64,000 nucleotides of DNA from Teredinibacter sp. KSP-S5-2 (GCF_032773895.1 NZ_CP120416.1:4245001-4309000); one strand, 5' to 3'. Counted from the first letter of the stretch, positions 16,673 through 21,896 are shown. Numbers and translations: made by a program. The notes: generated by a model not told the origin, from the sequence alone.

Positions 16673-16963
16673 GGGCATGCAGGCGAGAATGGAGAACCAC
16701 TACCAAAAACGTTAGGTTAAGGGTAGCCGGGTAAAACCGGAGGTTACTGAAATAAGCAATTACGCATGGTTGAGGATGCAGGCTCGATGCTCTACGGCGG
16801 GTGTCAGCTGGCGCGCGTTATCCAAGTAATTCGCTTTGCTGAAAGTAATGCTTCAGTTGTTTCCTTTCGCGGGTTCGAAAAAACGCTTGGAGCGTTTTGA
16901 GCTGAACTTCACCCGAAGGGAAAAGTACAGGACGTACTTTTGCTTATCCCGTCATGTCCACCA
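16673..16963 (+). other. Interrupted tRNA-like gene (291 nt)
   Basis: Acceptor halves GGGCATG (16673-16679) and CATGTCC (16953-16959) pair, with one G.U, and are followed by A and CCA. The T stem GCGGG/CCCGT flanks a hairpin element inserted after TTCGA (16879-16945). Between the acceptor and the T arm lie about 190 nt rich in helices (for example CCGG-gtaaaa-CCGG inside GTAGCC/GGTTAC), with no recognisable D or anticodon arm. It is either a decayed tRNA or a distinct structured RNA built on a tRNA frame. Confidence 0.5.
16879..16945 (+). repeat. Four-hairpin element in a T loop (E8)
   Basis: Follows TTCGA at 16874-16878. Hairpins: AAAACGCT-tgg-AGCGTTTT; a weak second; CCC-gaa-GGG; AAAAGTAC-aggac-GTACTTTT. 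ATCCCG then completes the T arm. Confidence 0.65.
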
Positions 16964-16970
16964 ATTTGAT

Positions 16971-17045
16971 ACGTCAGTGGCAGAGAGGTAATGCACTGGT
17001 CTCCAAAACCAGTTTACGTAGGCTCGAATCCTACCTGGCGTGCCA
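16971..17045 (+). tRNA. tRNA-Trp (CCA)
   Basis: Acceptor ACGTCAG/CTGGCGT, anticodon arm CTGGT-CTCCAAA-ACCAG, discriminator G, encoded CCA. The A1-U72 first pair is unusual for a bacterial chromosomal tRNA. Confidence 0.88.
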
Positions 17046-17055
17046 AAAAATTTAA

Positions 17056-17222
17056 GGCGAAGTAGTGAAGCAGTCATCACGCGGGATGGGTTACCTACAT
17101 CCATGTAGGTAATTTGCTTCGCAAACTTCTAGGCGATGCCTAATTTTGTTCCACACAAAATAGTCATAAGTCCAAGAACGTCTGTGCCCTTTTGATTAAA
17201 ACAGATGGGGCCTCCGCAACCA
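17056..17222 (+). other. Decayed tRNA-like sequence with a reverse four-hairpin element
   Basis: It ends in GCAACCA and begins with a partly complementary GGCGAAG, so a tRNA frame is likely but degraded. It holds a reverse-orientation element at 17091-17161. Confidence 0.35.
17091..17161 (-). repeat. Four-hairpin element, reverse orientation (E7)
   Basis: In + order: TTACCTACAT-cc-ATGTAGGTAA, TTTGC-ttc-GCAAA, TAGGC-gat-GCCTA, ATTTTGT-tccac-ACAAAAT. This is the exact reverse order (D'-C'-B'-A') of copies E1 and E2, with different stem sequences. Confidence 0.7.
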
Positions 17223-17228
17223 TTTTTC

Positions 17229-17304
17229 GTAGAGATAGCTCAAATGGCGAGAGCGCCTGGTTGAAGCCCAGGAGATCCCGGTTCAATTCCAGTTCTCTAC
17301 ACCA
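17229..17304 (+). tRNA. tRNA-Phe (GAA)
   Basis: Acceptor GTAGAGA/TCTCTAC, anticodon arm CCTGG-TTGAAGC-CCAGG, encoded CCA. Quite different in sequence from the chromosomal tRNA-Phe at 584. Confidence 0.9.
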
Positions 17305-17312
17305 ATTTTGAT

Positions 17313-17388
17313 TGCTACGTAGCTTAACTGGTAAAGCGCCCGGCTGTTAACCGGGAAGATCTAGGTTCGAAGCCAAGCGTAGTAGCCA
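17313..17388 (+). tRNA. tRNA-Asn (GTT)
   Basis: Acceptor TGCTACG/CGTAGTA, anticodon arm CCCGG-CTGTTAA-CCGGG, encoded CCA. The first pair is U1-A72. Confidence 0.88.
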
Positions 17389-17393
17389 AATAT

Positions 17394-17481
17394 GGGGATG
17401 CACAGAAGAGATGCGGCGACTCTAGCGGACTGTAAATTCGTGGCGAAAGCTTTGGTGGTTCGACTCCACCCATCCTCACCA
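17394..17481 (+). tRNA. tRNA-Tyr (GTA)
   Basis: Acceptor GGGGATG/CATCCTC, anticodon loop CTGTAAA, variable region of about 12 nt, T stem GGTGG/CCACC, encoded CCA. Confidence 0.85.
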
Positions 17482-17489
17482 AATTAAAT

Positions 17490-17580
17490 AGAAGCGTGGC
17501 CGAGCGGTGAAGGCACCGGTTTGCTAAACCGGCAAGTAATAACAATTGCTTCAAGAGTTCGAATCTCTTCGCTTCTGCCA
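17490..17580 (+). tRNA. tRNA-Ser (GCT)
   Basis: Acceptor AGAAGCG/CGCTTCT, anticodon arm CCGGT-TTGCTAA-ACCGG, long variable arm (AAG...CTT), T stem AAGAG/CTCTT, encoded CCA. Confidence 0.9.
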
Positions 17581-17588
17581 AACATATT

Positions 17589-17678
17589 GGAAGGTACGGT
17601 CCAATGGCGGGCAACCGGTCTTGAAAACCGGCGAGCTGTAGAGATATGGCTGGGGTTCGACTCCTCTACCTTCCTCCA
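17589..17678 (+). tRNA. tRNA-Ser (TGA)
   Basis: Acceptor GGAAGGT/ACCTTCC, anticodon arm CCGGT-CTTGAAA-ACCGG, long variable arm, encoded CCA. The discriminator is T, unusual for serine tRNAs (normally G). Confidence 0.85.
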
Positions 17679-17691
17679 ATTATTGAACAAA

Positions 17692-17769
17692 GCGTTGGTG
17701 GTGGAATTGGCATACACAGCAGGTTTAAGCCCTGTTACTTTGAGGGTTCGACTCCCTCCCAACGCACCA
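17692..17769 (+). tRNA. tRNA-Leu (TAA), short variable region
   Basis: Acceptor GCGTTGG/CCAACGC, anticodon arm GCAGG-TTTAAGC-CCTGT, T stem GAGGG/CCCTC, A73 and CCA. Only about 6 nt separate the anticodon and T stems, whereas bacterial tRNA-Leu normally has a long variable arm. Confidence 0.85.
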
Positions 17770-17792
17770 AATTGTAAAAGTAACCATTTAAT

Positions 17793-17869
17793 GGCCAGCT
17801 GATGGAATTGGCATACATGCATGTTTTAGAAACATGATTTTCCGAGTTCGAGTCTCGGGCTGGCTACCA
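17793..17869 (+). tRNA. tRNA-Leu (TAG), short variable region
   Basis: Acceptor GGCCAGC/GCTGGCT, anticodon arm CATGT-TTTAGAA-ACATG, T stem CCGAG/CTCGG, A73 and CCA. The variable region is 5 nt (ATTTT). Confidence 0.85.
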
Positions 17870-17879
17870 ATTTAAAAAA

Positions 17880-17956
17880 GCAGGTGTGGCGCAATTGGCA
17901 GACGCGCTGGATTCAAATCCCAGATGTTGTGAGTTCGACTCTCACCTCCTGCACCA
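17880..17956 (+). tRNA. tRNA-Leu (CAA), short variable region
   Basis: Acceptor GCAGGTG/CTCCTGC with one mismatch, anticodon loop TTCAAAT, T stem GTGAG/CTCAC, A73 and CCA. The variable region is 5 nt (ATGTT). Confidence 0.82.
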
Positions 17957-17961
17957 AACAA

Positions 17962-18037
17962 CTTGGAGTAGTTTAAACGGAAAAATACGAATTTCATAAA
18001 TTCGATGTTGGTGGTTCAAGTCCACCCTCCACGACCA
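17962..18037 (+). tRNA. tRNA with CAT anticodon (Met or lysidine-Ile)
   Basis: Acceptor CTTGGAG/CTCCACG with one mismatch, anticodon arm CGAAT-TTCATAA-ATTCG, T stem GGTGG/CCACC, encoded CCA. Met and Ile2 cannot be separated by eye. Confidence 0.75.
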
Positions 18038-18045
18038 GATAAAAA

Positions 18046-18120
18046 AGCAGTGTGGTGTAACTGGCAACACACGTGACTTTGACTCACGTATTTCAGGTTC
18101 GAATCCTGGCACTGCTGCCA
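18046..18120 (+). tRNA. tRNA-Gln (TTG)
   Basis: Acceptor AGCAGTG/CACTGCT, anticodon arm CGTGA-CTTTGAC-TCACG, discriminator G, encoded CCA. Confidence 0.88.
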
Positions 18121-18129
18121 ATTTAAAAT

Positions 18130-18205
18130 GCACGAGTGGCAGAGAGACGATGCGCGGGATTGCAAACCCCGTTTTACGCCGGTTTAAATCCGGCCTCGTG
18201 CTCCA
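18130..18205 (+). tRNA. tRNA-Cys (GCA)
   Basis: Acceptor GCACGAG/CTCGTGC, anticodon loop TTGCAAA, discriminator T as expected for cysteine, encoded CCA. One mismatch closes the anticodon stem. Confidence 0.85.
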
Positions 18206-18213
18206 AATATTAT

Positions 18214-18290
18214 GGGCCGGTAGCTAAATTGGGAGAGCATCTGTTTTGCAAACAGAAGGTTGCGAGTTCGATTCTCGTCCAGGTCCACCA
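18214..18290 (+). tRNA. tRNA-Ala (TGC)
   Basis: Acceptor GGGCCGG with CAGGTCC (one mismatch), anticodon arm TCTGT-TTTGCAA-ACAGA, T stem GCGAG/CTCGT, encoded CCA. The usual G3.U70 alanine determinant is present as G3 opposite T. Confidence 0.85.
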
Positions 18291-18299
18291 ATTTTCGCT

Positions 18300-18718
18300 T
18301 TTAGGGTATGGCCTAGATAGCGCAATGTAAGTTGTTTAAAGGGGGGACGCCTACGTAACCCCGCCAGAGCAATCTGGTCAATCCATGCAAGCCGAGCCTA
18401 CGGGTCTTCAACTCAAGGTTGGAGATACCAGGAATGATGTAGAGCGTTTGAATCAGTTTATGCACCTTCGGGGAATGCAGGCTGATAAATCAGCAAGTGG
18501 TGTTGGATCACGCTCATACCAGTACATTTACCTGGAATAGGCGAAGGGTAGTGCAAAGGTACGATTCACAAGAAAGTGCGTTTGTGCAGTTGAAAAGTTT
18601 CGGGAGAAATCACCGACACTTTGAAAACCGTCGAGTAAGCGGTAGCTGAAAGACATGTGGCGAGTGGCATTTGGTCTGTCAAAAGCAGGCGAAACCACAG
18701 GACGTGCTCGCCGCAGTA
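18300..18718 (+). ncRNA. Candidate structured non-coding RNA between tRNAs
   Basis: About 420 nt without a coding frame, between tRNA-Ala and a tRNA-Lys-like gene. Several helices are visible: CTTCAAC/GTTGGAG around 18408-18426 and GGCGAG/CTCGCC closing the 3' domain (about 18659-18712) with inner GTGG/CCAC. It does not fit a tRNA or the four-hairpin element. Large structured RNAs of unknown role and Y-RNA-like RNAs are known to sit among tRNA genes or RNA-repair genes. I cannot assign a family. Confidence 0.35.
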
Positions 18719-18720
18719 GG

Positions 18721-18796
18721 TTGAGAAATTAGCTCATTTGGTTAGAGCGATTAACTTTTAATCAATAGGTAATCGGTTCAACTCCGGTATTTCAAA
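18721..18796 (+). tRNA. tRNA-Lys-like (TTT), degenerate, no CCA
   Basis: D arm TAGCTCATTTGGTTAGAGC is good and the anticodon loop CTTTTAA fits Lys. The acceptor and anticodon stems each have a mismatch, and the 3' end lacks an encoded CCA. Probably decaying. Confidence 0.55.
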
Positions 18797-18797
18797 T

Positions 18798-19140
18798 ATG
18801 AAAAATGCAAAGACACGTCCGGTGTTTTGTGAAAATGACTTAAGGCCTTGCTACGTAAGTAGAACAAGGCTGATCAACTGGTCGCAAGCTGGAAGATCAT
18901 CTGTCACAAGGTGCACGTTGGTTGGCAAACCTTCAGAGCTCGCAAGGCTCGCGGTAACCGAAGGGCAGAATAGCAAAACGCGACAGGTGTAACGCCACAC
19001 CTAAAAAAAGGCAGCCATGTCGAATTACTTGGGTGTTCCTCGGGAAGCTTAAGTGGGCAAGGAATTAACGATTGCCGGCAAAGCAATCGGTACGGTTCCG
19101 AAAGGTTCGATACCAACGCTGTAATCTCAAGCGTTTCTTT
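18798..19140 (+). other. Hairpin-rich non-coding stretch
   Basis: No convincing gene. Visible hairpins include GCCTTG/CAAGGC (from about 18843), GAGC/GCTC and AGGTGT/ACACCT. A segment around 18894-18910 reads like an Asp anticodon arm (ATC-TGTCAC) and a T-arm-like GGTTCGATACC occurs near 19105. A tRNA broken up by multiple hairpin insertions is possible. Confidence 0.3.
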
Positions 19141-19146
19141 TTAAAT

Positions 19147-19225
19147 GGCTCATTAGCATAGTCAGGCCGAATGCGCTCGGTTGTCAGCCGAGAGATCACC
19201 GGTTCGAATCCGGTATGAGCCGCCA
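19147..19225 (+). tRNA. tRNA-Asp (GTC)
   Basis: Acceptor GGCTCAT/ATGAGCC, anticodon arm CTCGG-TTGTCAG-CCGAG, discriminator G, encoded CCA. Confidence 0.9.
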
Positions 19226-19240
19226 AAGATTTTATTTTTT

Positions 19241-19318
19241 CGGAATATAGCTCAGTTTGCGGAGAGCACTTGGTTTGGGACCAAGGGGTCGTAGGTTCGA
19301 ATCCTACTATTCCGACCA
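19241..19318 (+). tRNA. tRNA-Pro (TGG)
   Basis: Acceptor CGGAATA/TATTCCG, anticodon arm CTTGG-TTTGGGA-CCAAG, A73, encoded CCA. C1-G72 is typical for bacterial proline tRNA. Confidence 0.9.
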
Positions 19319-19325
19319 ATTTAGC

Positions 19326-19492
19326 GCGGTGTTGACAGATTTTTGCTCCTGCAAAATCTGCATACCACACATCCATGTGTCTAACCGAATGTAGGGTTCG
19401 ACAAATTTGAAGGATCAAATTTGGTTGCCGCAAGGCAATCTCGAAGAGACGATATGCATGGACGCATATCGCAACTCCCTTACACCGCTCCA
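19326..19492 (+). other. tRNA frame interrupted by two hairpin insertions
   Basis: Acceptor GCGGTGT/ACACCGC with CCA. Where the D and anticodon arms should be there is a two-hairpin block (CAGATTTTTG/CAAAATCTG with ctcctg loop; ACACAT-cc-ATGTGT). The T stem AGGG/CCCT is split after TTCGA by a four-hairpin element (19402-19473). No anticodon arm can be drawn, so this is probably not an active tRNA. Confidence 0.55.
19402..19473 (+). repeat. Four-hairpin element in a T loop (E3)
   Basis: CAAATTTG-aaggat-CAAATTTG, TTGCC-gcaa-GGCAA, TCTC-gaa-GAGA, CGATATGC-atggac-GCATATCG. Same order and loop types as E1 but different stems, each self-complementary. Confidence 0.75.
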
Positions 19493-19498
19493 ATTAAT

Positions 19499-19573
19499 TG
19501 GAGGTTGGCTTAGCGGCTGAGCACCGGACTTTTAATCCGGCATAGATGGGTTCGACTCCCATACCTCCGACCA
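19499..19573 (+). tRNA. tRNA-Lys (TTT)
   Basis: Acceptor TGGAGGT/ACCTCCG, anticodon arm CCGGA-CTTTTAA-TCCGG, A73, encoded CCA. Confidence 0.88.
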
Positions 19574-19579
19574 AAAAAA

Positions 19580-19655
19580 TGGCGTTTAGCTCAATCGGGA
19601 GAGCACCGGTTTTACACACCGGGGGTAGTTGGTTCGAAACCGACAACGTCAACCA
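19580..19655 (+). tRNA. tRNA-Val (TAC)
   Basis: Acceptor TGGCGTT/AACGTCA, anticodon arm CCGGT-TTTACAC-ACCGG, A73, encoded CCA. Confidence 0.9.
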
Positions 19656-19661
19656 AATTTT

Positions 19662-19853
19662 GCCCATGTAGCTTAAATGGCGGCAGATATTTGCTCCTGC
19701 AATATCTGCATTTCCGCCATCCATGGCGGTCAAAGCAGCTGAACCTGTTCGGTTCGATTAATTTGTCAGGAACAAATTAAGGCGCCCTTTAGGGCGGTTA
19801 CGAAGTAACTGTATTACAGGGATGTAAAACACCATTCCTGACCATGGGCTCCA
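19662..19853 (+). other. tRNA frame interrupted in D and T loops
   Basis: Acceptor GCCCATG/CATGGGC with CCA and D stem GCTT/AAGC are intact. The D loop holds two hairpins (GCAGATATTTG/GCAATATCTGC with ctcct loop; CCGCCAT-cc-ATGGCGG). The T loop is split after TTCGA by a four-hairpin element at 19758-19833. The region between D and T arms is too short for a normal anticodon arm. Confidence 0.55.
19758..19833 (+). repeat. Four-hairpin element in a T loop (E4)
   Basis: TTAATTTGT/ACAAATTAA, CGCCC-ttta-GGGCG, GTTAC-gaa-GTAAC, and TTAC-agggat-GTAA extended by TGT/ACA. Confidence 0.72.
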
Positions 19854-19859
19854 ACTTTT

Positions 19860-19935
19860 ACTCGATTAGTTTAACCGAAGAAAACGCTGGTCTACGAAAC
19901 CGGAGCTGGAGGTTTGAGTCCTCCATCGAGTGCCA
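19860..19935 (+). tRNA. tRNA-Arg (ACG)
   Basis: Acceptor ACTCGAT/ATCGAGT, anticodon arm CTGGT-CTACGAA-ACCGG, T loop TTTGAGT, discriminator G, encoded CCA. Confidence 0.85.
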
Positions 19936-19948
19936 AATTTATTTCTAT

Positions 19949-20022
19949 TCCGCTCGTGGCGTAACGGCAGCACATCGGCCTTTTAAGTCGATAGGTGTAG
20001 GTTCGAATCCTGCCGGGCGGAC
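19949..20022 (+). tRNA. tRNA-Lys (TTT), second copy, CCA not encoded
   Basis: Acceptor TCCGCTC/GGGCGGA, anticodon arm TCGGC-CTTTTAA-GTCGA, T arm TAGG-TTCGAAT-CCTG. The 3' end reads ACA instead of CCA, unlike most of the array. Confidence 0.75.
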
Positions 20023-20068
20023 AATTTTCATTGCTCCCGTAGCTTAATGAACGGAGCGCCGGGTTTGT

Positions 20069-20138
20069 GATTTACATCCATGTAAATCATCACTACGTGA
20101 ACGCCTAACGGCGTCTTAATTTTCTCCCGGAAAATTAG
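20069..20138 (-). repeat. Four-hairpin element, reverse orientation, in anticodon loop (E6)
   Basis: GATTTACAT-cc-ATGTAAATC, TCAC-tac-GTGA, ACGCC-taac-GGCGT, TAATTTTC/GAAAATTA with loop tcccg: the D'-C'-B'-A' order. Confidence 0.72.
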
Positions 20139-20164
20139 TCGAAACCGAACGGTGATTGGTTTGA

Positions 20165-20237
20165 CAAATTTGTCTGGAACAAATTTGGGATGCGCGTAGC
20201 GCAGGTCGCGCAGCGACTTTGTACATGGAAGTACAAA
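20165..20237 (+). repeat. Four-hairpin element in a T loop (E5)
   Basis: CAAATTTG/CAAATTTG with loop around ctgga, TGCGC-gta-GCGCA, GTCGC-gca-GCGAC, TTTGTAC-atggaa-GTACAAA. Confidence 0.75.
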
Positions 20238-20278
20238 CCAATCCGACCGGGAGTTCCATTAACCACAGAGCCTTTTGG

Positions 20279-20354
20279 GGTGTCCTTAGCATAATGGCAG
20301 TGCCTTTGGTTGTGAGCCAAATCAGTACGGGTTCGAGTCCCGAAGGACACCCCA
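20279..20354 (+). tRNA. tRNA-His (GTG)
   Basis: The G-1 nucleotide opposite C73, acceptor GTGTCCT/AGGACAC, anticodon arm TTTGG-TTGTGAG-CCAAA and CCA identify tRNA-His. The acceptor stem is extended by flanking complementarity to 17 bp (20270-20286 with 20344-20360), which would sequester the CCA end in the precursor. Confidence 0.92.
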
Positions 20355-20386
20355 AAGGGCTTTGTAACTAAACAAGGAGAGGAACA

Positions 20387-20680
20387 ATGCGTTTAGCAGT
20401 GTCTAAAGCAGGTTTTTATCAAGCTGATTTCTATTGTTCCGATAGTCGATCAGCAAAGAAAATATTGAATGAACGACAAGTGTCGATTGTAGCAATTGAT
20501 TTTTATCTAGTTGGTCGCGACACAGGATGCGATTTTTTACGCTGGGGATTAACCAAGAACTTATTACCAAGTTTTGTTGTTATTACTGAGCGTGATCGTA
20601 ATAAACGCATTCAATTAGCAAACACGTTATGCAGTGGCGGGTATCGCTCTGCTGACAACACAACATTTATCAAACACTAG
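20387..20680 (+). CDS. Small receiver-like protein inside the tRNA island
   Basis: 97 residues, soluble. The middle segment (VSIVAIDFYLVGRDTGCDFLRWGL) has the shape of a small receiver-type domain: a beta strand ending in Asp, then Gly-Asp-Thr-Gly and a helix with LRW. I recall this pattern from the cyclic-phosphate-processing receiver (cREC) family, which has been linked to RNA repair. Only one half of the expected acidic pocket is visible, so the assignment is tentative. The ribosome binding site AAGGAGAGG is strong. It lies 32 nt after tRNA-His and just before a tRNA-like 5' half. Confidence 0.4.
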   Translation: MRLAVSKAGFYQADFYCSDSRSAKKILNERQVSIVAIDFYLVGRDTGCDFLRWGLTKNLLPSFVVITERDRNKRIQLANTLCSGGYRSADNTTFIKH

Positions 20681-20705
20681 TGTCTTCGTAGCTTAATGGA
20701 GGAGC
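20681..20705 (+). other. tRNA 5' half without matching 3' half
   Basis: TGTCTTCGTAGCTTAATGG followed by AGGAGC reads as an acceptor strand plus complete D arm (GCTT/GAGC), just downstream of the receiver-like gene. No complementary acceptor strand follows nearby; the HNH gene begins 45 nt later. Confidence 0.4.
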
Positions 20706-20749
20706 CATACATATGGAGCGACCAATTTGTTTTTTGGGGGAGAAAGGTG

Positions 20750-21304
20750 ATGGCACGTATTCTTAGATTAGATTTATCAGGCGTTCCGACTCATTGGTTG
20801 AGTCGAGAACAAGCCGCGATGTTGTACGCTAAAAATCTCGTAGTTTGGGGGATTGGCGACAGAGCTTTGATAATTCACGGTGGCGTGAATCGCCAAGGTG
20901 TTCAGTCTTCATTTGAAATGTCGCCGGTTATTGCTACGCGAGGAGAAATGTTTTTACGCGGTCAACTTCGATCAATTTCAAATAGGTTGTTGTTTCGTCG
21001 TGATAACCACCACTGCTTGTACTGTGGTCATCCATTTGACACCGCGTATTTAACCCGCGATCACGTTACTCCACGGGGGCAAGGCGGGAAAGATACTTGG
21101 GAGAATGTTGTTACCGCATGCAAACGCTGCAACCACAGTAAAGGTAACAGGACTCCGGAGCAAGCGGGTATGGCGCTTTTAGCAGTTCCATTTGTTCCCA
21201 ACATTTACGAGCGGATGTACTTATCACAGCACGTAGTACTGAAGGATCAAATGAATTATTTGGAAAAGCAATTTTCCGGAAAAAGAATTTGGGGGCCGGC
21301 GTAA
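20750..21304 (+). CDS. HNH endonuclease, stand-alone
   Basis: 184 residues from the ATG at 20750, preferred because the 18 extra upstream codons overlap a tRNA-like 5' half and begin without conserved sequence. The product matches a common proteobacterial HNH family: start ARILRLDLSGVPTHWLSREQA, central IHGGVNRQGVQS, then the zinc-finger HNH core CLYCGHPFDTAYLTRDHVTP, CKRCNHSKG and LLAVPFVPN. The H-N-H residues and the two CxxC pairs are intact, so an active metal-dependent nuclease is likely. It sits within a tRNA array, where it could promote mobility of the locus or cut nucleic acid in defence. Confidence 0.8.
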   Translation: MARILRLDLSGVPTHWLSREQAAMLYAKNLVVWGIGDRALIIHGGVNRQGVQSSFEMSPVIATRGEMFLRGQLRSISNRLLFRRDNHHCLYCGHPFDTAYLTRDHVTPRGQGGKDTWENVVTACKRCNHSKGNRTPEQAGMALLAVPFVPNIYERMYLSQHVVLKDQMNYLEKQFSGKRIWGPA

Positions 21305-21436
21305 GAGATTACGGCGCTTTCCATACAGAAGTTTATATCTATGTTGAGAGTTAGCGGTACTGGTTCTGTACACCAGGCTGGCGCAGCGTTGCTGACGTAC
21401 TGCGTACCAATTCAAAAGCAAGATTAAACTACCACG
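21305..21436. other. tRNA-like debris after the HNH gene
   Basis: A segment around 21359-21380 (CTGGT-TCTGTAC-ACCAG) looks like an anticodon arm of a Thr- or Tyr-type tRNA but no acceptor or T arm can be paired. A small hairpin GTAC-TGC-GTAC follows (about 21398). Confidence 0.3.
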
Positions 21437-21513
21437 GTTTTTGTAGCTCATGTGGGTAGAGCAATAGACTCATAATCTATCGGTAGCGGGTTCAAATCCC
21501 GTCAAAAACACCA
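21437..21513 (+). tRNA. tRNA-Met (CAT)
   Basis: Acceptor GTTTTTG/CAAAAAC, anticodon arm ATAGA-CTCATAA-TCTAT, T stem GCGGG/CCCGT, A73, encoded CCA. Confidence 0.88.
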
Positions 21514-21575
21514 AGTCGCTGAAAACGACTCTTAAGGTAACGGTCGAGAGACCTGAGGTTCGAATCCTCTCAAGA
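21514..21575 (+). pseudogene. Class II tRNA remnant (Leu-like)
   Basis: A T arm GAGG-TTCGAAT-CCTC and a long variable arm GGTC-gaga-GACC are present, preceded by an anticodon-like CTTAAGG. Acceptor strands and CCA are missing. It is the only Leu-like fragment here with a long variable arm. Confidence 0.4.
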
Positions 21576-21584
21576 TTCAGGTTC

Positions 21585-21896
21585 TTGTATAAAAATCTAC
21601 TAGAGGCTCATGGTTTTGATTTAGGCATGGAGATTTATCTCAACGGAAAAATCAAAGCGCCGAGGCATCAGCCGATTCAGGTGGGTCGGATATTTACGAT
21701 AAACACATCAAGGGTACTTATTGGTGTTTGCTTTAGGTTTTATAGGGAAATAAGACTTTCAGCGAATGACATAAGTCCTCCTCTGATCTGGATTCCTAAC
21801 TACCCCAAGCCTGACTCCCCTGATGCCAAGGGTGAGCCTCACCAATTAACCATAATAGGCAAAAGGAGGAAGTATGTTCTTTTGGAAAGAAATTGA
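21585..21896 (+). CDS. Hypothetical protein upstream of slipin
   Basis: 103 residues from a TTG start, or 89 from an ATG at 21627. Basic, soluble, no recognised domain (IQVGRIFTINTSRVLIGVC is the most hydrophobic part). It begins just after the last tRNA fragment, and its end overlaps the slipin start by 23 nt, so the two genes are translationally linked. Function unknown. Confidence 0.5.
   Translation: MYKNLLEAHGFDLGMEIYLNGKIKAPRHQPIQVGRIFTINTSRVLIGVCFRFYREIRLSANDISPPLIWIPNYPKPDSPDAKGEPHQLTIIGKRRKYVLLERN

Larger units (their letters stand above)
20033..20258 (+). other. tRNA frame (His- or Thr-like) with insertions in anticodon and T loops
   Basis: Acceptor GCTCCCG/CGGGAGT with CCA and D stem GCTT/GAGC are intact. 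The 5' anticodon stem and loop (CCGGG-TTTGTGA) are followed by a reverse-orientation four-hairpin element (20069-20138). The T stem ATTGG/CCAAT is split after TTTGA by a forward element (20165-20237). If both were removed a tRNA-like frame of about 80 nt would remain, with anticodon GTG or TGT depending on stem register. Confidence 0.55.

Noticed and set aside
16673..16963. Group I intron in a tRNA
   Set aside because: No P3/P7 core or conserved guanosine-binding site could be found, and the interruption does not lie cleanly in an anticodon loop.
15504..20237. CRISPR-like array from repeated hairpins
   Set aside because: Repeats are irregularly spaced, stems vary, and there are no constant repeats with unique spacers nor cas genes.
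18300..21304. IscB/HEARO type RNA plus HNH nuclease
   Set aside because: The HNH protein is the small stand-alone family without RuvC or bridge helix, and is 2 kb from the structured RNA.
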